Assembly (NCBI GenBank): GCA_029005335.1
Contig: JAQXFT010000140.1
Span: 1 to 22,550 of the forward strand
Direction of reading: 5' to 3'
Length of the DNA stretch: 22,550 nucleotides
Source of the DNA: Oscillospiraceae bacterium
GTDB taxonomy: Bacteria; Bacillota; Clostridia; Oscillospirales; Ruminococcaceae
Positions within the stretch are counted from its first letter, which is position 1, and each line of letters begins with the position of its first letter. Positions 16,048 through 22,550 of this stretch are shown in pieces. The position numbers were made by a program, and so were the translations under genes. The notes under the pieces were generated by a model. It had not been told where the DNA came from and made no database searches. It was given only the letters and a program-made list of their open reading frames with translations.

Positions 16048-17129
16048 TTCAAATCACCGCCTGATATAAAATTTTTCAGCTGTTTTTCAAATATATCCTT
16101 GATTTTATCATACGAAAAATCCTCAAGACGCTTTCTCTGACCCGATATTATAAACTCCCTCAGACTGCTGTCATTTACAATTCTGTCAATAAGCATTGCA
16201 ATTTCAACAGGATTCTTTGTATCGGTGAGAATACCGCTTCCGCCCATTGTATAAGGCACGGCACAGCTTTTATATGCTATAACCGGAACATCAAAGAACA
16301 TTGCTTCAACAAGAGGCACACAGAATCCCTCATGCTCGCTCATGCACAGAAATACATCAGCAACCTTATAGTATGCAAGAATTTCGGGAAATTTTATATG
16401 TCCTGTAAATATAACGTCATCAAGCTCAAGTGCCTTGACATAATCAAGAAGTCTGTTATAATATCTCTCCATGCCGTTATATGAACCTACAAATATAAGC
16501 CTTGATTTCGGATTGATATTTTTCTTGTAATAACAGAATGATGAAATAACGTCCTGTTGCTTTTTATTCGGAGCAATTCTCCCTACAAAGATAATATTAG
16601 TCCAGCCGTCACTGAATTTCCTTATTATATCCGAATCAGGCTTTTTCCCGTAATCCTCAAACGGAATTAAAATAGGACGTACGTCAACAGGGCATTTATA
16701 GCCTGCATTAATCAAATCCTGCTTATTGAAATCAGAATCCGCTGTGCAGTAATCAAATTTATCCGAAAGATGCTTCATGCCGTCAAGTCCGTACTGTGCA
16801 TTCGATTTTGCAGTCATATTATAGCCGTCAAAAAAATGCGGAGGAGTTATATTGTGATATACCATCATCTTACGGCATTTATAATTTTCAAGGGAATAAT
16901 TTAATTTTGAACCTGTCGAAAGATGATATATTATAATATCATCTTCATGTATCTCCGGCATACCGGAGCATAAGTCATCAGCTGTACCTCTGGGCAGACG
17001 GGAATCAACAGCTTCTGCATAGATATGGGTATCAAAGCCCATTTCGCTTATAGCCCTTCCCAATGCACGGGTATCATTTCCGACAGCATCTCCGAATGCA
17101 AGAACAGGCAGAAACTGTATAATTTTCAC
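16044..17129 (-). CDS. GT4-family glycosyltransferase
   Basis: A 361-residue GT-B enzyme. It starts with MKIIQFLPVLAFGDAVGND, where FGDAVGND takes the place of the glycine-rich acceptor loop; this start and YHNITPPHFF (91-100) mark a subgroup often found in ABC-transporter-dependent polysaccharide loci. Donor-binding elements are FVGRIAPNKKQ (181-191) and the EX7E motif Glu267/Glu275 in EGFCVPLVE. It overlaps the coiled-coil gene upstream and the next GT4 gene downstream by ATGA at both ends, so its translation is tightly coupled. It probably adds a repeat-unit or adaptor sugar in the cytoplasm. Specificity cannot be read from the sequence. Confidence 0.9.
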   Translation of the reverse strand: MKIIQFLPVLAFGDAVGNDTRALGRAISEMGFDTHIYAEAVDSRLPRGTADDLCSGMPEIHEDDIIIYHLSTGSKLNYSLENYKCRKMMVYHNITPPHFFDGYNMTAKSNAQYGLDGMKHLSDKFDYCTADSDFNKQDLINAGYKCPVDVRPILIPFEDYGKKPDSDIIRKFSDGWTNIIFVGRIAPNKKQQDVISSFCYYKKNINPKSRLIFVGSYNGMERYYNRLLDYVKALELDDVIFTGHIKFPEILAYYKVADVFLCMSEHEGFCVPLVEAMFFDVPVIAYKSCAVPYTMGGSGILTDTKNPVEIAMLIDRIVNDSSLREFIISGQRKRLEDFSYDKIKDIFEKQLKNFISGGDLK

Positions 17130-17638
17130 TTCTGCACCCCCTGATTTTTTTTAAGTCGGGCATTTTCGGATTTCAGGGCTTTTACCTGTGTGCGGAGTGA
17201 ATCTGTTTCAAGCTTGGTTGCAGTAAGTTTAAGTTCAAGTTCATCAACTCTTGAGGCAAGCTTTACTATATCTATCTGACTGTTCTCCTGAACGTAACAG
17301 CTTACCTGATTTACAGCATTTGCACAGTGATAGTTCAGTGCATTCTGTTCGGTCATAATTGGCATGATATAGAATTTTACAAGCTTTCTTATAACTTTCT
17401 TTATAAATCTTGATATAGGGTTGCCTTTGATTTCCTTATAGGGTTCAATCTGATTTCTTGCGTTCATATATTCCGCACTCTGAACGAGTGAGGAAAGCTC
17501 AAAATGAGTTTCAGCATGACCTGCTTCCCTCTCAAAAGGAACGTCCTCAAAGGAAAGCATTGAGGCTTCCAGACCCTTTTCCTTTATTTCGGCACGAATC
17601 TGACTTACAATTTCATCAACATTTATATTTTCGGACAT
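17126..17638 (-). CDS. Small coiled-coil protein of surface-glycan locus
   Basis: A 170-residue protein with no catalytic motif that I recognise. The N-terminus ENINVDEIVSQIRAEIKEKG resembles the short helical lead found at the front of methyltransferases and glycosyltransferases in Clostridia polysaccharide loci. A basic, hydrophobic stretch (ISRFIKKVIRKLVKFYIMPIM, about 76-95) could lie on the membrane surface. The last 50 residues (from about 121) show heptad hydrophobics (VKLASRVDELELKL...LRTQVKALKSENARLKK), a probable coiled coil. It may be the accessory half of an enzyme whose catalytic domain was lost or is supplied by the adjacent FkbM protein. The ribosome-binding site AGGAGC lies in the end of the fkbM-like gene; the gap is 3 bases. 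Confidence 0.75.
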   Translation of the reverse strand: MSENINVDEIVSQIRAEIKEKGLEASMLSFEDVPFEREAGHAETHFELSSLVQSAEYMNARNQIEPYKEIKGNPISRFIKKVIRKLVKFYIMPIMTEQNALNYHCANAVNQVSCYVQENSQIDIVKLASRVDELELKLTATKLETDSLRTQVKALKSENARLKKNQGVQK

Positions 17639-17641
17639 ATA

Positions 17642-18658
17642 TTATCTGCTCCTGTCTATAAAAATAGAATTTATTCCCGTAAAAGCATATTCATCATAGC
17701 CTTTTGATTTCACATATTCAAGAAGCTCTGTATCCTTCTGACCTGCAACAAGCTCTCTGGAATAGGGTATCATTTCGATAATCATTATCATAGGTCGGTA
17801 TTTTTCAAAATCCATACTGTCAAGAATCTTTCTTTCAAGTCCCTCAATATCCAGATTCAGAATCAGCGGAGCTTCCGAATTAAAATATTTCTCAATTATG
17901 TCATTTACAGAAATTGTTTCAAGCTGTATTGTATCTTCAATATATGCGTCCGGATTTTCAAGAAGTATATCGCTTACGTCTCCGACTCTGGATAAGCCGT
18001 CAAGATTCAGTATATTGAAATCAAGCTTTTCACCGGATTTGTCAGATATGCACTTGTTTAAGATAATATCTCCGGAGCGTTCATTTTTAAGCTCTGTAAC
18101 AAGATTCGGATTTGCTTCAACAAGCACTCCCCTTGCACCCTGTTCATAAAAAAAGTAGGTATTGCTCATGGCTTTTGGGTGATTAGCTCCCAAATCCAGA
18201 TAGCTACAGTCTGAAAGCGAAATTCCTTTCATTGCCATGATGTACATTATAATGGAATCTTCTCCGGACTGCGAATAGGTTTTCTTATTGAAAAGCTCAA
18301 AATTATTTCTGAATCTGTTTTCCAGAACTTCAATGCGGTGCGAAAGCTCAATTGTAGTAACATCATCACTTCTGAGTCTCTCATCAAGAATATTTCTGTA
18401 ATCCTTCAAATCATCTGTATCCCTGCGGAGAGAATCAATATCACTGCTGTATTTATCTGAAAGCCCTGATATTATTTTATCCGTATCCGCTTTATCTCCG
18501 GCTGTCTTTCGTTCCAAATCAGAAATACTTTCGTTTGCGGATTTCAAAGCCTCACGGAGCTGATGATTCTGTACTGCAAAAGTATCGATACGGTTATATA
18601 AATCACGCATTAAAAATCTTACTATTCTTGTATAGAGACTGATTTTATTTTCAGACAT
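17642..18658 (-). CDS. FkbM-family methyltransferase with N-terminal coiled coil
   Basis: A 338-residue protein. Residues 1-120 are helical with heptad hydrophobics, a likely coiled coil. From about 124 an FkbM-type SAM-dependent methyltransferase begins: YSQSGEDSIIMYI, then motif I YLDLGANHP (153-161), the acidic end of strand 2 in GVLVEANP (Glu181), and LNLDIEGLERKILDSMDF. Family members methylate sugar hydroxyls, so capping or decoration of the glycan is plausible; in ABC-exported O-antigens, methyl groups can act as chain terminators recognised by the Wzt C-terminal domain. The start is the ATG at 18658, two bases after the wzt stop. A longer reading to 18703 lies wholly in wzt and lacks support. 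Acceptor sugar unknown. Confidence 0.88.
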   Translation of the reverse strand: MSENKISLYTRIVRFLMRDLYNRIDTFAVQNHQLREALKSANESISDLERKTAGDKADTDKIISGLSDKYSSDIDSLRRDTDDLKDYRNILDERLRSDDVTTIELSHRIEVLENRFRNNFELFNKKTYSQSGEDSIIMYIMAMKGISLSDCSYLDLGANHPKAMSNTYFFYEQGARGVLVEANPNLVTELKNERSGDIILNKCISDKSGEKLDFNILNLDGLSRVGDVSDILLENPDAYIEDTIQLETISVNDIIEKYFNSEAPLILNLDIEGLERKILDSMDFEKYRPMIMIIEMIPYSRELVAGQKDTELLEYVKSKGYDEYAFTGINSIFIDRSR

Positions 18659-18660
18659 AT

Positions 18661-19959
18661 TTATTTCACGTCCTTTCTTAAAGCTTTTCCGTCCGCATAC
18701 CATTCCGATTCAAGACGGCATACTCCTATATCACGTTTTGAAGAAGATACAACGAACGACTGCACACGCCTTATGTCATCTAAAATAATTCCGTCATGAG
18801 AATGTACGGCAATATCAAGAAAATATTTTCCGGGTAAAAGACTGTTCTGAAATGTAACAGATACCTCACCATTTTCCTTAATCGGCACAAAGTCATCACA
18901 TTCTATCGATACATTTGTACCGTAGCAGTGAAGGCTGTCCTCCCTGAAAATTCCGTATCCGAAATTACCTCTGAGTCCCTTTTTGTATGCCTTATATTTC
19001 ATATATACAGTAATTTTATCCTCGGTGTCAAATATATACTGTTTTTCTCCTCTGGAATTTCTCATCTGTGCATCAGTAAACCTGACATCACCCGTTCCCA
19101 TTCTTACAGCCGATTTTTCGCAGAAATCAGGCAGGACCTCCTCATTCCTCTCCTGTTCAGGCTTTTCCTGATGATTATTATCAACCTCGGCATTGTGGGA
19201 TTTTTCAAGCTGTTCTATGCGTTTCTGCTCCATATTATAGAGATAGTGTTCATGGACATACTTAGGAGTTCCGGATTCCTTAATTAATCCGTCCTCAATC
19301 CAGTATGAAGTTTCGCAAATCTGTTCAATCTGTTCGAGAGCATGGGAAACTATTACAATAGTAGTGCCTTCTGCCTTTATTTCCCTGAGCTTGTCAAAGC
19401 ATTTTTTCTGGAAATTGGCGTCTCCTACTGCAAGTATCTCATCTATAAGCAGTATATTTGCACTTACATTTATAGCTACTGAAAATGCAAGACGCATATA
19501 CATTCCGGAGGAATATGTTCTTACAGGATTATCAATAAATTCCTCAAGCTCGGAAAACTCTATTATATCTTTAAGGCGGTTATCGATTTCCTTTTTTGTA
19601 AGCCCGAATATTGAAGCGTTTGTATAAATATTTTCACGTCCGCTCATATCAGGGTGAAAGCCTGCTCCCAGTTCTATAAGGCTTGAAACACGTCCGGACA
19701 TCTCAATAGTACCGCTGTCGGGATACATAATCTTAGTCAGAAGCTTTAATGTAGTGCTTTTTCCGCAACCGTTATGACCTATAAGTCCGATAGCCTCTCC
19801 CTTTTTAACGCTGAATGAGATTCCTTTAAGCACCCATCTGTCCTCATAGTGGCTTCTGTTCCGGAAAAGAATACGGTCTTTAAGGTCGTTGCCCTTATCG
19901 TAATATATCTTGAATTTCTTTTTAACATCACGGACTTCAATAGCATTATCCTTATCCAT
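18661..19959 (-). CDS. wzt: Polysaccharide ABC transporter ATPase with C-terminal glycan-binding domain (Wzt type)
   Basis: ATP-binding subunit of an ABC-2 exporter of lipid-linked polysaccharide. Visible motifs are Walker A GHNGCGKST (61-69), signature YSSGM (149-153), Walker B NILLIDE (168-174) and switch His206. The ATPase domain ends near 240. A charged linker follows, then a C-terminal beta domain from about 283 beginning AVRMGTGDVRFTDAQ, as in Wzt proteins whose C-terminal domain recognises the finished, end-modified glycan. The 432-residue length fits the two-domain form rather than the short KpsT/TagH-like form. Its ATG shares one base with the permease stop (TAATG), with GGAGGAG upstream. 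The neighbouring FkbM methyltransferase could provide the end modification read by this domain; this is inference. Confidence 0.93.
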   Translation of the reverse strand: MDKDNAIEVRDVKKKFKIYYDKGNDLKDRILFRNRSHYEDRWVLKGISFSVKKGEAIGLIGHNGCGKSTTLKLLTKIMYPDSGTIEMSGRVSSLIELGAGFHPDMSGRENIYTNASIFGLTKKEIDNRLKDIIEFSELEEFIDNPVRTYSSGMYMRLAFSVAINVSANILLIDEILAVGDANFQKKCFDKLREIKAEGTTIVIVSHALEQIEQICETSYWIEDGLIKESGTPKYVHEHYLYNMEQKRIEQLEKSHNAEVDNNHQEKPEQERNEEVLPDFCEKSAVRMGTGDVRFTDAQMRNSRGEKQYIFDTEDKITVYMKYKAYKKGLRGNFGYGIFREDSLHCYGTNVSIECDDFVPIKENGEVSVTFQNSLLPGKYFLDIAVHSHDGIILDDIRRVQSFVVSSSKRDIGVCRLESEWYADGKALRKDVK

Positions 19960-20738
19960 TATAACTCCTCCGCAAAATGTCTCTTCAGTCCTGAAAAAAC
20001 AAAACTTCCGATAAACAGTATAAGCACTCCGAATCCGAATGCTATCAGGAGTGTTGACAAATCCGGAACTTTTGCATAATATAATACGTCTCTGTATGCA
20101 ACTATCACTGATGTCATAGGGTTTATATAAAAGAGCCTCTGTATAGTCTTGTTTTCAATCATATCAATAGGATACAATACCGGAGTAAGATAAATCCATG
20201 CCATAGTTATTATGCTTAAAATATGCTCCATATCACGGAAAAATACTGTTATTGCCGAAAAAAGCATTGCCATTCCGAGTGCCATTATATATTCCACAAG
20301 CATTATAACCGGCAGACAGAGTACCGCAAGAAAATTCAATCCGACTCCTGAAAAAATCACAACTGCAAATATTATTATAAAGCTCAGAAGCATATTTACA
20401 AAACAGCTTGTCACATATGATATAGGTATAACCTCACGGGGAAAATATATCTTTGAAACCATATCCTTCGCCGCTATTATAGAATTTGCTCCGCCCTGTA
20501 CCGATGACGAAAAGAAAATCCATGGAATAAGTGCTACAAACAAGTGCAGATAATATTTTTCAATCGGGCTGGGAAGTATAAACGAAAAAGCTATTGTATA
20601 TACAAGAAGCTGAAACAAAGGATTTATAAAAGTCCACAGAAATCCTAAAACTGAACCCTTATAGCGTCCCCTCAAATCCTTTCGCACCAGACTGAATATC
20701 ATCTGACGATAATCATAAAGTTCCTTTAAACTGCTCAT
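19959..20738 (-). CDS. wzm: Polysaccharide ABC-2 type permease (Wzm type)
   Basis: A 259-residue membrane protein with about six transmembrane helices. The N-terminal amphipathic start (YDYRQMIFSLVRKDLRGRY) and KGSVLGFLWTFINPLFQLLVY (about 28-48) are the family hallmarks of Wzm/TagG/RfbA-like ABC-2 permeases, and the C-terminal half has AWIYLTPVLYPIDMI followed by YINPMTSVIVAYRD. It forms the channel through which the glycan, on its lipid carrier, passes the cytoplasmic membrane, powered by the ATPase encoded next. It is the first gene of the operon, about 37 bases after a strong -10 box; AAGGAG precedes the ATG by 11 bases. Teichoic-acid export is an alternative substrate, but the Wzt C-terminal domain and three GT4 genes favour a polysaccharide. 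Confidence 0.94.
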   Translation of the reverse strand: MSSLKELYDYRQMIFSLVRKDLRGRYKGSVLGFLWTFINPLFQLLVYTIAFSFILPSPIEKYYLHLFVALIPWIFFSSSVQGGANSIIAAKDMVSKIYFPREVIPISYVTSCFVNMLLSFIIIFAVVIFSGVGLNFLAVLCLPVIMLVEYIMALGMAMLFSAITVFFRDMEHILSIITMAWIYLTPVLYPIDMIENKTIQRLFYINPMTSVIVAYRDVLYYAKVPDLSTLLIAFGFGVLILFIGSFVFSGLKRHFAEEL

Positions 20739-20774
20739 ATGTTAAAAATCTCCTTTTTACAAAGCAATTATCTA

Positions 20775-20804
20775 ATTATATCATATCGCATTATACACTG
20801 TCAA
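20775..20804 (-). promoter_or_regulatory. Strong promoter of the polysaccharide operon
   Basis: On the minus strand a perfect -35 box TTGACA (20799-20804) and a perfect -10 box TATAAT (20775-20780) are 18 bases apart, with TGA before the -10 box as an extended element. It points at wzm. With gaps of at most about 20 bases and many overlaps among the genes down to the terminator at 9345-9372, it probably drives an 11.4-kb transcript. Confidence 0.8.
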
Positions 20805-20863
20805 GTAACAAAATGACGAAGTTCCGTACAAAAGCAAATTGCAAAAAAATTTTCTCAAACCCC

Positions 20864-20892
20864 TTGACAATTTATACAAAGTGTGATATAAT
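20864..20892 (+). promoter_or_regulatory. Consensus promoter of the rtcB leader
   Basis: TTGACA (20864-20869), a 17-base spacer and TATAAT (20887-20892) form a perfect consensus promoter, with TGA just before the -10 box. Transcription should begin near 20899, about 19 bases before the AGGAGG of the small leader ORF. It is divergent from the polysaccharide operon promoter, with about 60 bases between the -35 boxes. Confidence 0.85.
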
Positions 20893-20933
20893 TATATTAA
20901 TATATTGATTTTAAGAAAGGAGGCGGATTTTTT

Positions 20934-20996
20934 ATGAGTATATTTAATCTTTACGGAAGTATTATGAAAATCCGTCCCCTTTATGCGTTTATATAA
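20934..20996 (+). CDS. Putative 20-residue leader peptide upstream of rtcB
   Basis: A 20-codon ORF reading MSIFNLYGSIMKIRPLYAFI. A perfect AGGAGG (20918-20923) lies 10 bases before the ATG, and a consensus promoter lies just upstream, so translation is well supported by the signals. No protein family was recognised. Three things suggest a regulatory leader rather than a functional peptide: the codons themselves take part in alternative RNA pairings, an intrinsic terminator follows 38 bases after the stop, and rtcB starts 19 bases after that. The peptide contains K12-I13-R14-P15, a basic-X-basic run followed by proline. Basic-X-basic motifs are known to favour macrolide-dependent ribosome arrest in erm-type leaders, and proline slows peptide-bond formation. 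A free-standing small protein (for example a short toxin) is the alternative. Confidence 0.6.
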   Translation: MSIFNLYGSIMKIRPLYAFI

Positions 20997-21047
20997 ATTC
21001 TGACGGCTTTTTCATAATTGTCACTCTTTTTTAACAGTGCTTCCGGA
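20953..21047 (+). promoter_or_regulatory. Putative attenuator with alternative RNA pairings upstream of rtcB
   Basis: Four segments can pair in conflicting ways. Segment 1 is ACGGAAGTATT (20953-20963), segment 2 TCCGTC (20971-20976), segment 3 GACGG (21002-21006), segment 4 AGTGCTTCCG (21036-21045). Segment 1 can pair with 2 (5 bp), 2 with 3 (5 bp, plus an A/T extension past one mismatch), and 1 with 4 (10 bp including two G-U). Pairing 1:4 uses the 5' arm of the terminator and would prevent it forming. Segments 1 and 2 lie in the leader ORF, so ribosome position would select the structure. Pairings were found by eye; no energies were computed. Confidence 0.5.
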
Positions 21048-21072
21048 TTTATTTCGGAAGCACTGCTTTTTT
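21035..21072 (+). terminator. Intrinsic terminator between the leader ORF and rtcB
   Basis: An 11-bp perfect stem, CAGTGCTTCCG (21035-21045) with CGGAAGCACTG (21055-21065), has a 9-base loop, followed by C and six T (21067-21072). It ends 19 bases before the rtcB start codon. On the minus strand no U tract follows, so it works in the plus direction only. A terminator between promoter and gene implies that rtcB expression depends on read-through. Confidence 0.88.
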
Positions 21073-21091
21073 ACAATGAAAGGATTTTTTT

Positions 21092-22297
21092 ATGATTGAA
21101 CTTAACGGAAAATATAATACGGCAAAAGTCTTTACTGACATAATTGAACCCGATGCAATAAGCCAGATTATTACACTTTGCAGTCAGGAGCTTTCAAAGG
21201 ATTCAAAAATATGCATTATGCCTGATGTCCATGCTGGTACAGGCTGTACAATCGGAACTACTATAACTATAAAAGATAAGGTTGTTCCGAATATGGTCGG
21301 CGTTGATATCGGGTGTGGTATGGAGACTATTAAAATTAAGGAAAAGCATATTGAGCTTCAGAAGCTCGACAAGCTTATATATGAAAAAATACCGTCCGGA
21401 TTCGGTATAAGAAACACTCCTCACCGGTATGCAGAAAAAATATCTCTTGAAAGGCTTTACTGCATTGAGCATATAGATTTTGAAAAGGCTGAAAAAAGTA
21501 TAGGTACTCTCGGAGGCGGAAATCATTTTATAGAAGCCGATAAAGCTTCTGACGGAAGCATATATATAGTAGTACATTCGGGTTCAAGACATCTCGGAGT
21601 CGAAGTCGCAAAATATTATCAGAATGAGGCATACAAAAGACTTAACAGAACCTCCAGAGCTGATATTGATGAGCTTGTCGCACGCCTTAAAGCTGAGGGT
21701 AAAACTAAAAATATTCAGCAGGAAATAAAAAAGCTTGTCAATACCAAAACTACAAGTATCCCGAAACACCTTGCATATACAGAGGGTGAACTCTTTGAAC
21801 AGTATATTCACGATATGAAAATCGTTCAGGAATTTGCACTTGTCAACCGTCAGGCTATGACTGATGAGATTATAAAGGGAATGAAGCTTCATGTTACAGA
21901 GCATTTTTCAACCATACACAATTATATTGATACAGATAATATGATACTCCGCAAGGGTGCTGTATCGGCTCAGACCGGAGAAAAGCTTATAATCCCTATA
22001 AATATGCGTGACGGAAGCCTTATCTGTACAGGAAAAGGCAATCCCGACTGGAATTTTTCTGCTCCGCATGGTGCAGGTCGCCTGATGAGCAGAAGTCAGG
22101 CTAAACAGAGCTTTACTGTTTCGGAATACAAAAAGCAGATGAAGGGAATTTATTCAACATCAATAAATTCATCTACTCTTGATGAATGTCCCATGGCATA
22201 CAAGAATATAGATGATATTCTTGAAAATATATCCGATACTGTTACTGTTTATGATATTATTAAACCGATTTATAATTTCAAGGCTGGTATTGAGTAA
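21092..22297 (+). CDS. rtcB: RtcB-family RNA ligase
   Basis: GTP- and Mn2+-dependent ligase that joins RNA 2',3'-cyclic-phosphate or 3'-phosphate ends to 5'-OH ends, repairing RNAs cut by endonucleases. Active-site elements are in order: PDVHAG (44-49), VDIGCGM with Asp72 and Cys75, GGGNHFIE with Asn144 and His145, HSGSRH with His162, the later metal ligand His276 in STIHNYID, KGAVSAQTGE (288-297) and SAPHGAGR, where His326 corresponds to the histidine that takes GMP. The 401 residues match the short bacterial form without an intein. No archease or RtcA gene is visible beside it. AAAGGA precedes the ATG. Expression probably depends on passing the upstream terminator. A small basic protein gene follows after 87 bases. 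Confidence 0.95.
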   Translation: MIELNGKYNTAKVFTDIIEPDAISQIITLCSQELSKDSKICIMPDVHAGTGCTIGTTITIKDKVVPNMVGVDIGCGMETIKIKEKHIELQKLDKLIYEKIPSGFGIRNTPHRYAEKISLERLYCIEHIDFEKAEKSIGTLGGGNHFIEADKASDGSIYIVVHSGSRHLGVEVAKYYQNEAYKRLNRTSRADIDELVARLKAEGKTKNIQQEIKKLVNTKTTSIPKHLAYTEGELFEQYIHDMKIVQEFALVNRQAMTDEIIKGMKLHVTEHFSTIHNYIDTDNMILRKGAVSAQTGEKLIIPINMRDGSLICTGKGNPDWNFSAPHGAGRLMSRSQAKQSFTVSEYKKQMKGIYSTSINSSTLDECPMAYKNIDDILENISDTVTVYDIIKPIYNFKAGIE

Positions 22298-22305
22298 TCT
22301 TTTTT

Positions 22306-22352
22306 CGGGGACTCTGTCCCCGAACCCCTGCAAGCCTTTTGAAAAAGGCTTG
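22306..22352. repeat. Paired-hairpin element, probably a dispersed intergenic repeat
   Basis: Two hairpins lie between rtcB and the next gene: CGGGGAC-TCT-GTCCCCG (22306-22322, 7 bp) and CAAGCCTTTT-GA-AAAAGGCTTG (22331-22352, up to 10 bp), joined by AACCCCTG. The GGGGACTCTGTCCCCGAACCCC type of sequence recurs between genes in Ruminococcus-like genomes as I remember them. Only one copy is in this window, so the repeat nature is recalled, not shown. Neither hairpin has a proper U tract. Confidence 0.5.
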
Positions 22353-22384
22353 ACCGAAAACTTTTATCTTCCAGAGGAATAACT

Positions 22385-22550
22385 ATGAAAAAATTTGTAC
22401 CCTATGAAAAAATGTCAAAAAAGCAGAAGCGTAAAATTGACAGGGAAAAGCGTAACTTGTGGAATATGAATCCCGCAACACGCAAATCCGAAAACAACAA
22501 GGCATACAACAGAAAGAAGCTCCGCAGGGACTTTGATTCCTCTGCGGAGA
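22385..22550 (+). CDS. Small, very basic conserved hypothetical protein (N-terminal part)
   Basis: Open from an ATG at 22385 to the window end, giving 55 codons and one base; the stop is outside. AGAGGA lies a few bases before the ATG. The peptide starts MKKFVPYEKMSKKQKRKIDR and goes on with NMNPATRKSENNKAYNRKK. It is rich in Lys and Arg, with no membrane segment. This pattern (PYEK-SKK, then NP-TRK and KAYNRKK) is one I recognise from short uncharacterised Firmicutes proteins. Its high positive charge suggests RNA or ribosome binding, and its place right after rtcB hints at a shared RNA-related role; both are inferences. The hairpin element between them may mean separate expression. Confidence 0.65.
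   Translation, partial: MKKFVPYEKMSKKQKRKIDREKRNLWNMNPATRKSENNKAYNRKKLRRDFDSSAE

Noticed and set aside
18659..18703. Upstream start for the FkbM methyltransferase inside wzt
   Set aside because: The 15 extra residues are encoded within the end of wzt in another frame; the ATG at 18658 starts MSENKI right after the wzt stop, as expected for a coupled gene.
22306..22352. Hairpins after rtcB as an intrinsic terminator
   Set aside because: The first stem is followed by AACCCC and the second by ACCGAAAAC, so neither has the U tract that intrinsic termination needs.
1..22550. tRNA/rRNA genes, CRISPR arrays, insertion sequences, prophage or toxin-antitoxin genes
   Set aside because: None was recognised on either strand by reading; no regularly spaced repeats and no transposase or integrase motifs were seen.

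Overview
The window looks like chromosomal DNA of an AT-rich Gram-positive anaerobe of the class Clostridia, most like the Ruminococcus/Oscillospiraceae group. The signs are low GC, many AGGAGG-type Shine-Dalgarno sites, TATAAT/TTGACA promoters, frequent TTG starts, a short MetH without a reactivation domain, and gene sets typical of that group. This placement is inferred from style and content, not from a marker gene.

Region 1 (1-5712, minus strand) is a compact housekeeping operon read from a divergent promoter near 5751-5780: ruvC, ruvA, an SseB-like gene, ruvB, a C39-like cysteine-peptidase-fold gene, glmM, a cysteine-motif flavoprotein, and the 5' end of an RlmI-like methyltransferase that leaves the window at base 1. 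It joins Holliday-junction processing with amino-sugar supply for the cell wall. Region 2 (5800-9372, plus strand) is a two-gene amino-acid unit: pheA (chorismate mutase/prephenate dehydratase) and a cobalamin-dependent methionine synthase. It ends at a hairpin terminator shared with the convergent operon.

Region 3 (9358-20804, minus strand) is one long surface-polysaccharide operon with a strong promoter. In transcription order it encodes an ABC-2 permease (Wzm type), its ATPase with a C-terminal glycan-binding domain (Wzt type), an FkbM methyltransferase with a coiled-coil N-terminus, a small coiled-coil protein, two GT4 glycosyltransferases, a large GT-C-type membrane glycosyltransferase, a GT2 polyprenyl-phosphate glycosyltransferase broken by a frameshift, a third GT4, and a flippase-like membrane protein. 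The inferred scheme is that the GT4 enzymes build a glycan inside the cell, the ABC transporter exports it, and a GT2/flippase/GT-C trio adds side sugars outside. The frameshift would disable that trio unless it is recoded or a sequencing error.

Region 4 (20864-22550, plus strand) starts with a consensus promoter, followed by a 20-codon ORF with a strong ribosome-binding site, mutually exclusive RNA pairings, and an intrinsic terminator ending 19 bases before the start codon of rtcB, an RNA ligase. This is the architecture of a translation-sensing attenuator and is the most interesting candidate in the window. A repeat-like pair of hairpins and a small very basic protein follow rtcB.
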